NCBI RefSeq assembly: GCF_900114085.1
Contig: NZ_FORU01000001.1
Location: 310,206-374,205, forward strand
Source: Myroides guanonis
Lineage (GTDB): Bacteria; Bacteroidota; Bacteroidia; Flavobacteriales; Flavobacteriaceae
DNA: 64,000 nt
Direction of reading: 5' to 3'
In this document: in pieces, positions 35,594-44,254 of the stretch
Layout: each line of letters opens with the position of its first letter
How positions within the stretch are numbered: position 1 is the stretch's first letter
Made by a program: the position numbers and the translations under genes
Notes under the pieces: generated by a model
The model's input: the letters and a program-made list of their open reading frames with translations, nothing else
The model's database searches: none
What the model was told of the DNA's origin: nothing

Positions 35594-36316
35594 ATGGAAA
35601 CAACAAACAACAAAAGGATTTTATTAGTTGAGGATGACCCGAATTTCGGAGCTATCCTTAAGGATTATTTAGCAATCAATGACTTTGAAGTCACATTAGC
35701 TAAAAACGGAATGGAAGGTTTTGAAAAGTTTAAAAGAGAAACTTTCGATCTTTGTATTTTAGACGTTATGATGCCTTATAAAGATGGCTTTACATTAGCG
35801 AAAGAAATTAGAGAGAAAAACAAAGAGATTCCAATCATTTTCTTGACTGCAAAATCAATGAAAGAAGATGTTTTAAAAGGATATAAGGTAGGAGCAGACG
35901 ACTATTTGAACAAGCCATTCGATTCAGAAGTTTTGCTAATGAAAATTAAAGCTATCATCCATAGAAAATCTTCAGAGATTAAAACAGATAATACGAAATT
36001 TGAATTTCAAATAGGTAAGTTCCATTTGAATTCTAAATTGAGATTCTTAACTTTTGAGAATGATGAGCCTATCAAACTTTCTCCAAAAGAAAATGAATTG
36101 CTAAAAATGTTAGCTGTTTATGAAAATGATTTAATGCCTCGTGAAGTAGCTTTAACGAAAATCTGGAGAGATGACAATTATTTTACATCTAGAAGTATGG
36201 ATGTATATATTGCAAAATTGAGAAAATATTTGAAATTAGACGAGAATGTTGAAATTTTGAATATTCATGGAGAAGGATTTAGATTAGTAGTTAAGTCTAA
36301 CGAAGACGCAAACTAA
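35594..36316 (+). CDS. rprY: OmpR-family response regulator (RprY-like)
   Basis: A 240-residue regulator. The receiver has the acidic pair in VEDDPNFG, phospho-acceptor Asp in CILDVMMPYKDGF near residue 58, and Lys in YLNKPFD near 109. The C-terminal winged helix contains KLSPKENELLKML and a recognition region with TSRSMDVYIAKLRKYL. It follows the kinase by 5 bp and ends the operon at the hairpin at 36321. The DNA targets are not visible. Confidence 0.88.
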   Translation: METTNNKRILLVEDDPNFGAILKDYLAINDFEVTLAKNGMEGFEKFKRETFDLCILDVMMPYKDGFTLAKEIREKNKEIPIIFLTAKSMKEDVLKGYKVGADDYLNKPFDSEVLLMKIKAIIHRKSSEIKTDNTKFEFQIGKFHLNSKLRFLTFENDEPIKLSPKENELLKMLAVYENDLMPREVALTKIWRDDNYFTSRSMDVYIAKLRKYLKLDENVEILNIHGEGFRLVVKSNEDAN

Positions 36317-36320
36317 ATAA

Positions 36321-36357
36321 AAAAAGGCTGTTTTAAATTTAAAACAGCCTTTTTTTA
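36321..36357. terminator. Terminator between the RprXY-like operon and oxyR
   Basis: A 15-bp stem (AAAAAGGCTGTTTTA / TAAAACAGCC with T extension) and T run on the plus side; A run at the start serves the minus-strand oxyR as well. Confidence 0.8.
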
Positions 36358-36386
36358 TTTATTACTCTTCTATTCGAATTTCTATG

Positions 36387-37328
36387 TTATTTTTGTTTCT
36401 TAGGACTTATAATTTCTACATTATGAAATGCTATTGCACCTCTTATTATACCTGATATAGATTCTTGTAAAGCTTTTATTATTTGTATTTTTAACTCGTT
36501 TTGAGAGTATATTAAACTGATTTCCCTTGCAGGCTTTGGATCTGAAAAGTTTATTAAATTCTTCTTATCGTTTTCGCTTAAGCTCAATGTATGTAGATAA
36601 GGAAGTAGAGTATATCCAAATCCTTCATTTGAAAGCTTTACTAATGTTTCGAAACTTCCACTTTCTATTTTAAATGATTTAGTATCACCAAGTTTATCAT
36701 TTTTACAAATATTGAGTATTCCATCTCTAAAACAATGTCCATCTTGTAATAATAGAAGATTTTTTAAATCTAAGGAGTTCGTGGAAATTTCCTTTACATC
36801 AGATTCTCTAAATTCTTCTGGTATATAGCCTACAAATGGTTCATAATATAGAACGCTTTCCATTAGATCTGGCTCTAATAATGGTGTCGCAACTATAGCT
36901 GCGTCTAATTGTCCGTTTCTAATGCGTTGAATAATATCTTCTGTAGTTAGTTCCTCAATAATCAAATTTACTTTATTGTGCCTGTTCGTAAATGATTTTA
37001 AGAACATTGGTAATAATGTAGGAGTGACCGTTGGAATTATTCCTAGGCGAAATTCTCCACCTATAAAACCTTTTTGTTGGTCTATCAAATCCTTGATTCT
37101 ATCTGATTCATTAACAATTCTCCTAGCTTGTTTGATGATGATTTCTCCTATTTCAGTTGGTTGAATAGGTTTGGTTGTTCTATCAAATAACTGTACTTGT
37201 AATTCTTCCTCTAATTTTTGTATTTGCATACTTAATGTAGGTTGTGTAACAAAACTTTTTTCAGCAGCTTGTGTGAAGTTTTTATGTTCAGCTACAGCAA
37301 GAACGTATGTTAATTGTGTGATTGTCAT
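36387..37328 (-). CDS. oxyR: Hydrogen-peroxide-sensing LysR regulator OxyR
   Basis: A 313-residue LysR-type regulator. The helix-turn-helix is near residues 17-37 (FTQAAEKSFVTQPTLSMQIQ). Cys199 and Cys208 (GHCFRDGILNIC) sit nine residues apart at the same numbers as the redox pair of E. coli OxyR, so a disulfide switch is likely. It therefore probably activates catalase or peroxiredoxin genes; none is adjacent. It ends after the RprXY-like operon terminator and is followed on the other side by a sigma-factor operon transcribed in the same direction but with a gap of 40 bp. Confidence 0.92.
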   Translation of the reverse strand: MTITQLTYVLAVAEHKNFTQAAEKSFVTQPTLSMQIQKLEEELQVQLFDRTTKPIQPTEIGEIIIKQARRIVNESDRIKDLIDQQKGFIGGEFRLGIIPTVTPTLLPMFLKSFTNRHNKVNLIIEELTTEDIIQRIRNGQLDAAIVATPLLEPDLMESVLYYEPFVGYIPEEFRESDVKEISTNSLDLKNLLLLQDGHCFRDGILNICKNDKLGDTKSFKIESGSFETLVKLSNEGFGYTLLPYLHTLSLSENDKKNLINFSDPKPAREISLIYSQNELKIQIIKALQESISGIIRGAIAFHNVEIISPKKQK

Positions 37329-37368
37329 TTATAAGGTATTTAAAAAGTACTTTCGTAAAGTTCGCAAT

Positions 37369-37986
37369 TTAAATTGGGTCTTCATTTATTTTTTCAAGCT
37401 CTTTAAGATTCTTTGTAAGTTTCTTTAGTAATATTCCATATATTAACTTATAAAATAACCAGACTATTGCTATAAAAAACAAAGTTATTATAATAAAAAC
37501 ACCTATCAATACAAATATGTTTTTTGAATTTTCTGATAGTAGTGTTGGTTCATAATAACATATACTGAAAAACACAAAGCACAAGCTAATTAATATAAAG
37601 GCAATGTTTATATAAATATAATAGTTTACAGTTTTCTTTGTTTTGATTATTTGTGTCATTAATTCTTTGGAAGAAGAATAGACTTTTATCTTTCTGTAAT
37701 TTTTATAAAATAGAAACACAAAAATAATAGATGTTAATATGCTTAAATATTCAAATTTATCTAGAAAAGATTCAACAAGGGGAATGTTTGTTTTAACTCC
37801 TTTATCGTTGGGAATAATATAACCGATTACATTAAGAATTATAAATTCAATAATGCTTATAATAAAAATCCACATCACTATAGATGATGATTTTTTATGA
37901 ATCATCGATCTTATTTCTTCTTGTGTTAGTTTTGGAAATTTTTGATTTTCTTTCCAGTGTTTCTTTAGAATGTCTAATTCATCCAT
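37369..37986 (-). CDS. Four-helix membrane protein, probable partner of the ECF sigma factor
   Basis: A 205-residue protein with a charged N-terminal 30 residues (KKHWKENQKFPKLTQEEIRSMI) and four membrane helices (about 35-59, 79-95, 122-145, 156-186). No zinc anti-sigma motif is present. Similar proteins follow sigma factors in many Bacteroidota and are sometimes misnamed beta-carotene monooxygenase. Because the gene lies 17 bp downstream of the sigma-factor gene in the same operon, a membrane anti-sigma role is a reasonable inference, with the cytoplasmic N terminus as the binding element. I do not recognise a domain. Confidence 0.6.
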   Translation of the reverse strand: MDELDILKKHWKENQKFPKLTQEEIRSMIHKKSSSIVMWIFIISIIEFIILNVIGYIIPNDKGVKTNIPLVESFLDKFEYLSILTSIIFVFLFYKNYRKIKVYSSSKELMTQIIKTKKTVNYYIYINIAFILISLCFVFFSICYYEPTLLSENSKNIFVLIGVFIIITLFFIAIVWLFYKLIYGILLKKLTKNLKELEKINEDPI

Positions 37987-38003
37987 AATCGCTCTGCTCT
38001 TAA

Positions 38004-38504
38004 TTAAGGGTTTAATAATTGTTTTAATTTGTTTTTAACCCTGTTCATTCTAACTCTTGCATTAATTTGTGATATTCCTAATACTTCTGAAATTTCTTGA
38101 TAATCTTTGTCTTCAAGGTACATGAAAATTAGAGCCTTTTCAATGTCGTTCAAATTGGAAATACCCTTGTAAAGTTGCTTTAATTTCTCCTCTTCTTCAT
38201 AATCATAATCTTTATATTCAAAACGATGTACCGTGGAGTCAAATTCTATAGTGCTAATTGTCCTTTTTTTCTTCCTAAATAATGAGATGGCTGTATTTAA
38301 TGCTATTCTGTAGGCCCATGTAGTAAATTTGGAATCCCCTCTAAACTTTGGATATGCATTCCAAAGTTGTATTGAAATTTCTTGAAACAAATCCTTGTGA
38401 GAAGCTTCGTCATTGGTATATAGCCGACATACCTTGTGAATAAGATTCTGATTCTCATCGAGTAGATTTATAAATTCCAGTTCTTTGTTTGGATCCATAG
38501 CCAT
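38004..38504 (-). CDS. ECF-type RNA polymerase sigma factor
   Basis: A 166-residue sigma-70 family protein of the extracytoplasmic-function class. Region 2 is about 20-90 (HKDLFQEISIQLWNAYPKFRGDSKFTTWAYRIALNTAISLFRK), region 4 about 105-160 (YLEDKDYQEISEVLGISQINARVRMNRVKNKLKQ). The DxFQEI and WAYRIA elements are hallmarks. The target regulon is unknown. It is transcribed with a membrane protein that could restrain it. There is a 125-bp region upstream shared with the divergent ndh gene. Confidence 0.88.
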   Translation of the reverse strand: MAMDPNKELEFINLLDENQNLIHKVCRLYTNDEASHKDLFQEISIQLWNAYPKFRGDSKFTTWAYRIALNTAISLFRKKKRTISTIEFDSTVHRFEYKDYDYEEEEKLKQLYKGISNLNDIEKALIFMYLEDKDYQEISEVLGISQINARVRMNRVKNKLKQLLNP

Positions 38505-38602
38505 TAGACGTAATAACTAAAAATTGTTACACTCAAAAATAGCTTTTAATTTTAAAAAGGATAATGTTTTCTAAAATGAATTTTACTCTGAGATAAACTT
38601 CT

Positions 38603-38610
38603 TAAATTTG
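38603..38610 (+). promoter_or_regulatory. -7 element of the ndh promoter
   Basis: TAAATTTG fits TAnnTTTG and lies 20 bp before the ATG of the NADH dehydrogenase gene. No strong -33 element was found. Confidence 0.45.
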
Positions 38611-38629
38611 TGGTACTAAAAAATACAGT

Positions 38630-39940
38630 ATGACTAAAATGAACATTCCTACATCGAGTAATCCTAGAGTAGTAATAATCGGAGGTGGTTTTGGTGGTTT
38701 ATCATTGGCAAAAAAATTAAAGAATAAAGATTTTCAAGTAGTATTATTGGATAAACACAATTATCATACTTTTCAACCTTTACTTTACCAGGTTGCAACC
38801 GGAGGTTTGGAATCAGGATCTATTGCCTATCCTATTCGTAAAGTCGTACAAAATTATAATGATTTTTATTTTCGTTTGGCGGAAGTTGAGCGTATTGATA
38901 CTGAAGGAAAGAAGGTAATAGCTGATATAGGTACTATTTATTTTGATTATTTGGTAATTGCTACTGGATCTAAGACGAATTTTTTCGGAAATGAGGAAAT
39001 ACGAAAAAATAGTATGGCAATGAAGACAATTCCTCAGTCATTGAATATTAGGAGTTTGGTATTGGAGAATTTTGAAGCTGCTTTATTGACTAATGATATT
39101 AAAGAACAAGAAGCTTTAATGAATTTTGTTATTGTTGGAGCAGGACCTACAGGTGTCGAACTAGCAGGTGCATTTGCGGAAATGAAGAAGCATGTTTTAC
39201 CTAAAGATTATCCGGATTTAGATATTCGTAAAATGGAAATCAATTTAATTCAAGGTTCAGGAAAGGTTTTGGATGCAATGTCTGATAAATCATCACAAAA
39301 GGCTTTTGAGTTCTTAAGGAAATTAGGGGTTGATATTTGGTTAAATGAACAAGTAATTGATTATAGAAATAATAAAGTATCCACCAAATCTGGAAGAACT
39401 TTCAATACGGAGACGGTTATATGGACCGCTGGAGTGATGGGGGCAACAATAGATGGTTTTGAAGAGACTATTATTCAACGCGGAAATAGATTGAAGGTGA
39501 ATGAGTTTAATCAGGTTGAAGGGTTTACTGATATTTTTGCAATTGGAGATGTGGCTAGCGTTATTACCGAACAAACTCCAATGGGACACCCTATGATGGC
39601 ACAGCCTGCTATTCAACAAGGAGATTTGTTAGCTAGTAATTTGGTTCGAATAGCAAAAAACAAACCTTTAAAACCGTTTGTTTATAATGATAAAGGTTCT
39701 ATGGCTACTATTGGAAGAAATAAGGCTGTAGTAGATTTACCAAAATGGCAATTTAGTGGTGTATTCGCTTGGTTTGTTTGGATGTTTATACATTTAATAT
39801 CGCTTATTGGATTTCGAAATAAATTGGTTGTTTTTTGGAATTGGGTTTATAATTATTTAGTGTTTGATAGACAAGGACGTCTTATAGTTCGTCCTTATAA
39901 GCGAAAGAACGAAGAGAGCTTTCCTCAGAACATGAATTAA
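38630..39940 (+). CDS. ndh: Type II NADH:quinone dehydrogenase
   Basis: A 436-residue single-subunit, non-proton-pumping NADH dehydrogenase that feeds electrons to menaquinone. The FAD Rossmann motif is VVIIGGGFGGLSLA at 14-27, the NADH motif VIVGAGPTGVELAGA near residue 167, and AIGDVA near 305. A hydrophobic C-terminal segment (WFVWMFIHLISLIGF) anchors it to the membrane. QQGDLLASNL near 330 and the PLLYQVATGGLE quinone-side segment near 46-57 are typical. The gene is monocistronic and convergent with the DUF3810 gene after 12 bp. Confidence 0.92.
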   Translation: MTKMNIPTSSNPRVVIIGGGFGGLSLAKKLKNKDFQVVLLDKHNYHTFQPLLYQVATGGLESGSIAYPIRKVVQNYNDFYFRLAEVERIDTEGKKVIADIGTIYFDYLVIATGSKTNFFGNEEIRKNSMAMKTIPQSLNIRSLVLENFEAALLTNDIKEQEALMNFVIVGAGPTGVELAGAFAEMKKHVLPKDYPDLDIRKMEINLIQGSGKVLDAMSDKSSQKAFEFLRKLGVDIWLNEQVIDYRNNKVSTKSGRTFNTETVIWTAGVMGATIDGFEETIIQRGNRLKVNEFNQVEGFTDIFAIGDVASVITEQTPMGHPMMAQPAIQQGDLLASNLVRIAKNKPLKPFVYNDKGSMATIGRNKAVVDLPKWQFSGVFAWFVWMFIHLISLIGFRNKLVVFWNWVYNYLVFDRQGRLIVRPYKRKNEESFPQNMN

Positions 39941-39951
39941 TATAAACTTCC

Positions 39952-41031
39952 TTATAGAGATACTGTTTTATGGTAGTTGATCAATAGGTCTACAAATCGA
40001 TTGTAAGAATATATTCCTTCCTTTTGATTTGTTGCCTTTAAGAAATTACCATAAAACATTTTAAAAAAAGTATTTGAAGGTCCTTTATATTGACTCCAAA
40101 AAAGCTGACTTTCATTTAAATTAAATAACACCCCTTCTGATATTTTACTGGTAAATTGGTTTAAATTACTATAAGAATTTCTTTCTAATGTACTTAAACA
40201 AAATCGAAGTGCATAAATAGTTGCCGCATATTGATAGAGAATATCTTGTTGTTTTAAAGCTCCTAAGTATCCTATTAAATTAGCCTCGCTTTCTTTCGCT
40301 ATTCCCATTTGATGTGCTGTTTCATGTGTGGCAGTGACAATCATTCCAATTTTAGGTATTTTATAGTTTACTTGCGCTTCATTTGTAAAAGGGTTTAAAT
40401 ATCCAGAAAAACCCATATATGTTAGAGGTAGACTTAAAAATGATTTCTTTAAAGAGTTGTTTTTAAATTCTTTCCAATTTAAATCCGAGTTTAATTGCCT
40501 TACACCTTTTTGAGCATCTACTAATATTTTGTTAGTTGGATAATTTATTTTGACTGGTTGTGTTGAATCGGAATTTATTTGAATTTGTAATCGATTTGCT
40601 TTTTCAATGAGTCTACTTGTGATATTGAGAAGTTCTTCTTGTGTATACTGGGTATCGATATTTAATTGTTGGTTCAATGGGATTCTATAGTTGTTAAATC
40701 CCCAAAGTATATTAAATATCAAAAAAAATACTATTACAACCTTTATTAGGAGTTGTGATAATTGGAATATTAATTTTTTAATTCCATTTTTATTTTTAAA
40801 AAGGATGAATATTTTAAATATTACATAAGTAATTATGAAAGTATATAGGATATCTCCAACAGAAAAGGGGAATTTTCCAAAAGTAAATCTGATTACCTGA
40901 CTAGTATGAAAATAAAATGTATTGGTATAATAATATTCTACCCATTCAGGATTTTTTTTAAAAATATTCAACACTATTAATTGAATAAATGCTATTAAGA
41001 TCCAAACACTAATCGTGATAAAATTTCTCAT
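39952..41031 (-). CDS. DUF3810 membrane protein with a zincin-like HExxH motif
   Basis: A 359-residue protein with three helices in the N-terminal third (about 5-22, 57-77, 94-112) and a large domain outside the membrane. The motif HETAH at 236-240 followed by KESEAN (Glu247, Glu249) resembles the metal site of a zinc metallopeptidase, and GFSGYLNPFTNEAQVN precedes it. DUF3810 has no established function. The intact motif suggests a peptidase rather than a decayed one. The gene is alone on this strand. Confidence 0.8.
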   Translation of the reverse strand: MRNFITISVWILIAFIQLIVLNIFKKNPEWVEYYYTNTFYFHTSQVIRFTFGKFPFSVGDILYTFIITYVIFKIFILFKNKNGIKKLIFQLSQLLIKVVIVFFLIFNILWGFNNYRIPLNQQLNIDTQYTQEELLNITSRLIEKANRLQIQINSDSTQPVKINYPTNKILVDAQKGVRQLNSDLNWKEFKNNSLKKSFLSLPLTYMGFSGYLNPFTNEAQVNYKIPKIGMIVTATHETAHQMGIAKESEANLIGYLGALKQQDILYQYAATIYALRFCLSTLERNSYSNLNQFTSKISEGVLFNLNESQLFWSQYKGPSNTFFKMFYGNFLKATNQKEGIYSYNRFVDLLINYHKTVSL

Positions 41032-41166
41032 ATTTATGGTTCTATCTAATTAGAGCAAAATACAATAATTAACTATTGACATATTAAAATGAATAAAATT
41101 GTTTCTTTATTTAGAATTAATAAAAATAAAAACATTACTTTTGCTTCATAATCTACAACACCAATA

Positions 41167-41427
41167 ATGAGTAAAGTTAAAAAAGGGGAGAACGTTATAT
41201 TCTATTGTGATGGAAAAAAATGTTGTCGTTATAATGAAGAAGCAAAAACTTGTTTTGAAAATTTATTGGAGGAACATGGACTGGAATCAAGTGTTGAACT
41301 ACAAAAAATGAAGTGTCAAGGAATGTGTAAAAAAGCTCCTGTTGTTTATATATCTTCAACAGACACTTATAAGAAAGAAGTTAACAAGAAGAAAGCAGAA
41401 AAGATTTTTTTGAAATATATAGCTTAA
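41167..41427 (+). CDS. Thioredoxin-like [2Fe-2S] ferredoxin-domain protein
   Basis: An 86-residue protein with the thioredoxin-like ferredoxin pattern: Cys14, Cys19, Cys20, Cys50 and Cys54 (YCDGKKCC and CQGMC with a later KAPVV). The spacing fits cluster binding as in the ferredoxin-like subunit of NADH dehydrogenases and small free-standing proteins. The redox partner is not visible. It lies downstream of the divergent DUF3810 gene. Confidence 0.8.
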   Translation: MSKVKKGENVIFYCDGKKCCRYNEEAKTCFENLLEEHGLESSVELQKMKCQGMCKKAPVVYISSTDTYKKEVNKKKAEKIFLKYIA

Positions 41428-41576
41428 CTTTTATTTTTTACTTCTTCGGAAACCCCTGTTATTTCCAAGTAATCCTTAAATTATTATTCCACATACAGAC
41501 ATTTTTTATTTATTACTAATTCTTTTATATTTTAAGATACTATTCGTTCCTCACAGGTTTTTTGTATTTTTAAAGA

Positions 41577-42572
41577 ATGAAAAAGAATAAAAAAAAAAAT
41601 TGGTCTAGATCTGATTTAAATCTTCTTCTTGATCATAGTTCATTGAGGGATGAGGACCTACAATGTCTGTTAAAAGAAGATTTTTATGCAGATTCTAGTT
41701 TATACAATAAAGTAGGGAAGCTTTCTTTAATTACTCTTGGCATTGGATTATTTGTGTTAGGAGTTCTATTTTTCTTTGCATATAATTGGGATTCACTTTC
41801 CAAATCTTTTAAACTTGGTGTTCCAATAGTGCTGATTATAAGTATTGTATCCTTGTCATTATTTACAAAATGGAAACTTTTATATAAAAAAACTCTATTG
41901 TTGGCAGCTTCCATATTGGTAGGTGTTTTGTTTGCAGTTTTTGGTCAAGTTTATCAAACCGGTGCAAATTCGTATGATTTATTCTTAGCTTGGATATTAG
42001 CTATTTCTTTATGGACATTAGTTTCGAATTTTTCTTGGCAATGGTTTCTTTATGTCATTTTAAGTAATACAACTTTGGTATTATATTATGTTCAAGTTTA
42101 TTACTGGGAGAATGTTTTTCTATTTGGTATTTTTATGGTACTGATGAATTTGTTTTTCTTGCTATTGGCTATCATAGTAGATAGAAAATATGATAATGTA
42201 ACAGTGCCTAGTTGGTATTTAATTATTTTGGAATTTATATTAATTACACTGCTTTGTGTTGGTTGTATAATTAGAATTTTTGATGATTTTAATGTTAATG
42301 GCAAAGTGAATTATTATTCTCTAGCTTTTGTCATTTTGAGCTGTTTATTGTTTGGAGTCGGATACTTATATGGTTATAGAAAACGTCAGTTGTTCTTAGT
42401 TGCAGCGATTCCTTTTTCTATAATTATAATTCTAGCTTTTTTTCTAGGCAATTTTATGTTTAATAGTGCTTTAGGCTATTTGGTTATTGGACTTTTTGCT
42501 GTTTTAGGAAGTACTTTACTAATAACTAAATTGAGTAATTTACAAAAAGAGTGGAGTAATGGAGACAAATAA
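41577..42572 (+). CDS. DUF2157 domain membrane protein
   Basis: A 331-residue integral membrane protein. A cytoplasmic N terminus of about 45 residues includes SRSDLNLLLDHSSLRDEDL, then about eight to ten hydrophobic segments follow. DUF2157 proteins have no known role. The next gene overlaps its end by 14 bp and the third gene overlaps the second by 11 bp, so these three probably work as one complex. The start ATG is preceded by an AT-rich sequence with TATTTTTAAAG but no good promoter match. Confidence 0.75.
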   Translation: MKKNKKKNWSRSDLNLLLDHSSLRDEDLQCLLKEDFYADSSLYNKVGKLSLITLGIGLFVLGVLFFFAYNWDSLSKSFKLGVPIVLIISIVSLSLFTKWKLLYKKTLLLAASILVGVLFAVFGQVYQTGANSYDLFLAWILAISLWTLVSNFSWQWFLYVILSNTTLVLYYVQVYYWENVFLFGIFMVLMNLFFLLLAIIVDRKYDNVTVPSWYLIILEFILITLLCVGCIIRIFDDFNVNGKVNYYSLAFVILSCLLFGVGYLYGYRKRQLFLVAAIPFSIIIILAFFLGNFMFNSALGYLVIGLFAVLGSTLLITKLSNLQKEWSNGDK

Positions 42573-43635
42573 AGAAATCAAAATTCTTGAGAAGAAGTTA
42601 GACGAGTTAAGCTCGATAGGAGTTTCATTTGATAGAAATGCCATTTTGGAAGCGAAAGAGGTGGAGCTTATGAGTCATTCATCTTTTGCTATAAAGTTTG
42701 TTGCACTTTTAGGTGGTATAATAGGTAGTTTTACATTGTTAGGAGCTGTTTATGCATTAGAATTATCAATTAACTACGTATTTAATTTAGTATGTGCTTT
42801 GTTGTTTTGGGGAATAGCTTTTTGGTTACACACAAAGAGAAAAACAATTGTATACGATACTATCTTAATCTGTCTAGTTCTTATGGCATCCTACTTTTGT
42901 TATGCTGTATTAGATGATCTAGATTATATATCTACGATTAATAGCTCTATTTTAGGAATTTCTATAGGTTTTGTTTGTGTGGTATTGTTTAAGAATGAGT
43001 TGTTGTCATTTCTTGGATCGATTGGAGTTCTTGTAAGTTTATTTGCAGTTGCGGTCGAGACAAATTTAATTTGGGGTGCAAGTCTCTACCTTATTTTAAT
43101 TATGATATCTATTACATTTTTATTTTTAAATGAATCTGTTGTTTTATTAAAGGGAGCTAAAATTAGAAATGCATATAAATCAATTAGATTAGCTCATATT
43201 CTTGTAATTCTTGGAGTTTTAAATTATACTTCTCCTTCCAATTATTTTGGCGTGTCCTTTCATTTGGATGAATTAGTTGTAGTTAATTTATATATATGTT
43301 TAGTATGGTGTGTATTTAGAATTGTAAAAGAACAAAAGAATTTAAGTATACTAGATATTATTATAATTGTAGCTTTAGGACTATTACTGATACTACCTAC
43401 GTATATGAGTTTAGGGTTTGGATTTAGTGTTTTATTGCTTCTACTGTGTTTCCGATCACAGTATAAAACAGGGTTAATACTTGCTATTCTTTCGTTTTGT
43501 TATTTTTTGTTTATGTTTTATTATGATTTGCAATTTACATTGATGATAAAGTCATTGTTACTAATGGGAACTGGGATAATATTAATTGGGTTTTATACAT
43601 TGTTAAATAGAAAAACAAAAACGAATGAACTATAA
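42559..43635 (+). CDS. DUF4401 domain membrane protein
   Basis: A 358-residue protein with a short charged N terminus (residues 1-50, KEIKILEKKLDEL and AILEAKEVELM) and about ten membrane helices. DUF4401 genes characteristically follow DUF2157 genes and precede a GDYXXLXY gene; the biochemical role is unknown. The ATG lies 14 bp inside the end of the first gene. Confidence 0.75.
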   Translation: METNKEIKILEKKLDELSSIGVSFDRNAILEAKEVELMSHSSFAIKFVALLGGIIGSFTLLGAVYALELSINYVFNLVCALLFWGIAFWLHTKRKTIVYDTILICLVLMASYFCYAVLDDLDYISTINSSILGISIGFVCVVLFKNELLSFLGSIGVLVSLFAVAVETNLIWGASLYLILIMISITFLFLNESVVLLKGAKIRNAYKSIRLAHILVILGVLNYTSPSNYFGVSFHLDELVVVNLYICLVWCVFRIVKEQKNLSILDIIIIVALGLLLILPTYMSLGFGFSVLLLLLCFRSQYKTGLILAILSFCYFLFMFYYDLQFTLMIKSLLLMGTGIILIGFYTLLNRKTKTNEL

Positions 43636-44170
43636 AAAATATATTGTTGTTACTAATTTAATAGTAGTTCTTGTTTATTTTGGAATGACTGTGTTTAATA
43701 AAGAGACCATTTTAAAAGAAGGTGAGTTGGTGCTTTTAGAATTAGCTCCAGTTGATCCACGTTCTCTTATGCAGGGCGACTATATGAAGTTGAGTTATAA
43801 AATAGTTCAAAGTTCGTATATAGATGATATTACGGCTAATAATGACACTGTCAGAGTTAGTTCAGTTTTAGATCCAAATTCAGAAAACAGTATATCTAAG
43901 CGCGGATATTTGGTTATTCAACTAGATGAGAATGGGGTGGGGAAGGGAGTTCGTTTTTTTTCTAAAAATGAACCTTTGAAAGAAGGTGAACTATTAGTAA
44001 AATATTTTAAACCTGATTGGAGGCTTAATATTGGGGCTGAATCTTATTTTTTTCAAGAAGGTGATAGAGAGAAATTTGAAAAGGCTAAATATGGTGGACT
44101 TCGAATTGATAAAGAGGGAAATTCTATATTAATTGGCTTGTACGATGGTGACAGGAAGCTTATATATTAG
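43625..44170 (+). CDS. GDYXXLXY domain protein
   Basis: A 181-residue protein with one N-terminal membrane helix (residues 7-23) and an extracytoplasmic domain carrying the name motif GDYMKLSY at 51-58, preceded by VDPRSLMQ. Proteins with this motif are small periplasmic beta-rich proteins of unknown function that accompany DUF2157 and DUF4401 membrane proteins. The ATG lies 11 bp inside the end of the second gene. Confidence 0.78.
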   Translation: MNYKKYIVVTNLIVVLVYFGMTVFNKETILKEGELVLLELAPVDPRSLMQGDYMKLSYKIVQSSYIDDITANNDTVRVSSVLDPNSENSISKRGYLVIQLDENGVGKGVRFFSKNEPLKEGELLVKYFKPDWRLNIGAESYFFQEGDREKFEKAKYGGLRIDKEGNSILIGLYDGDRKLIY

Positions 44171-44254
44171 ATAAGAGGTTTTAAAAGGAGGGATATTAGG
44201 ATGTGTATTTAATTGTAATTAGTGTTAAATAAATGTAATACTTAAATTTAGACT

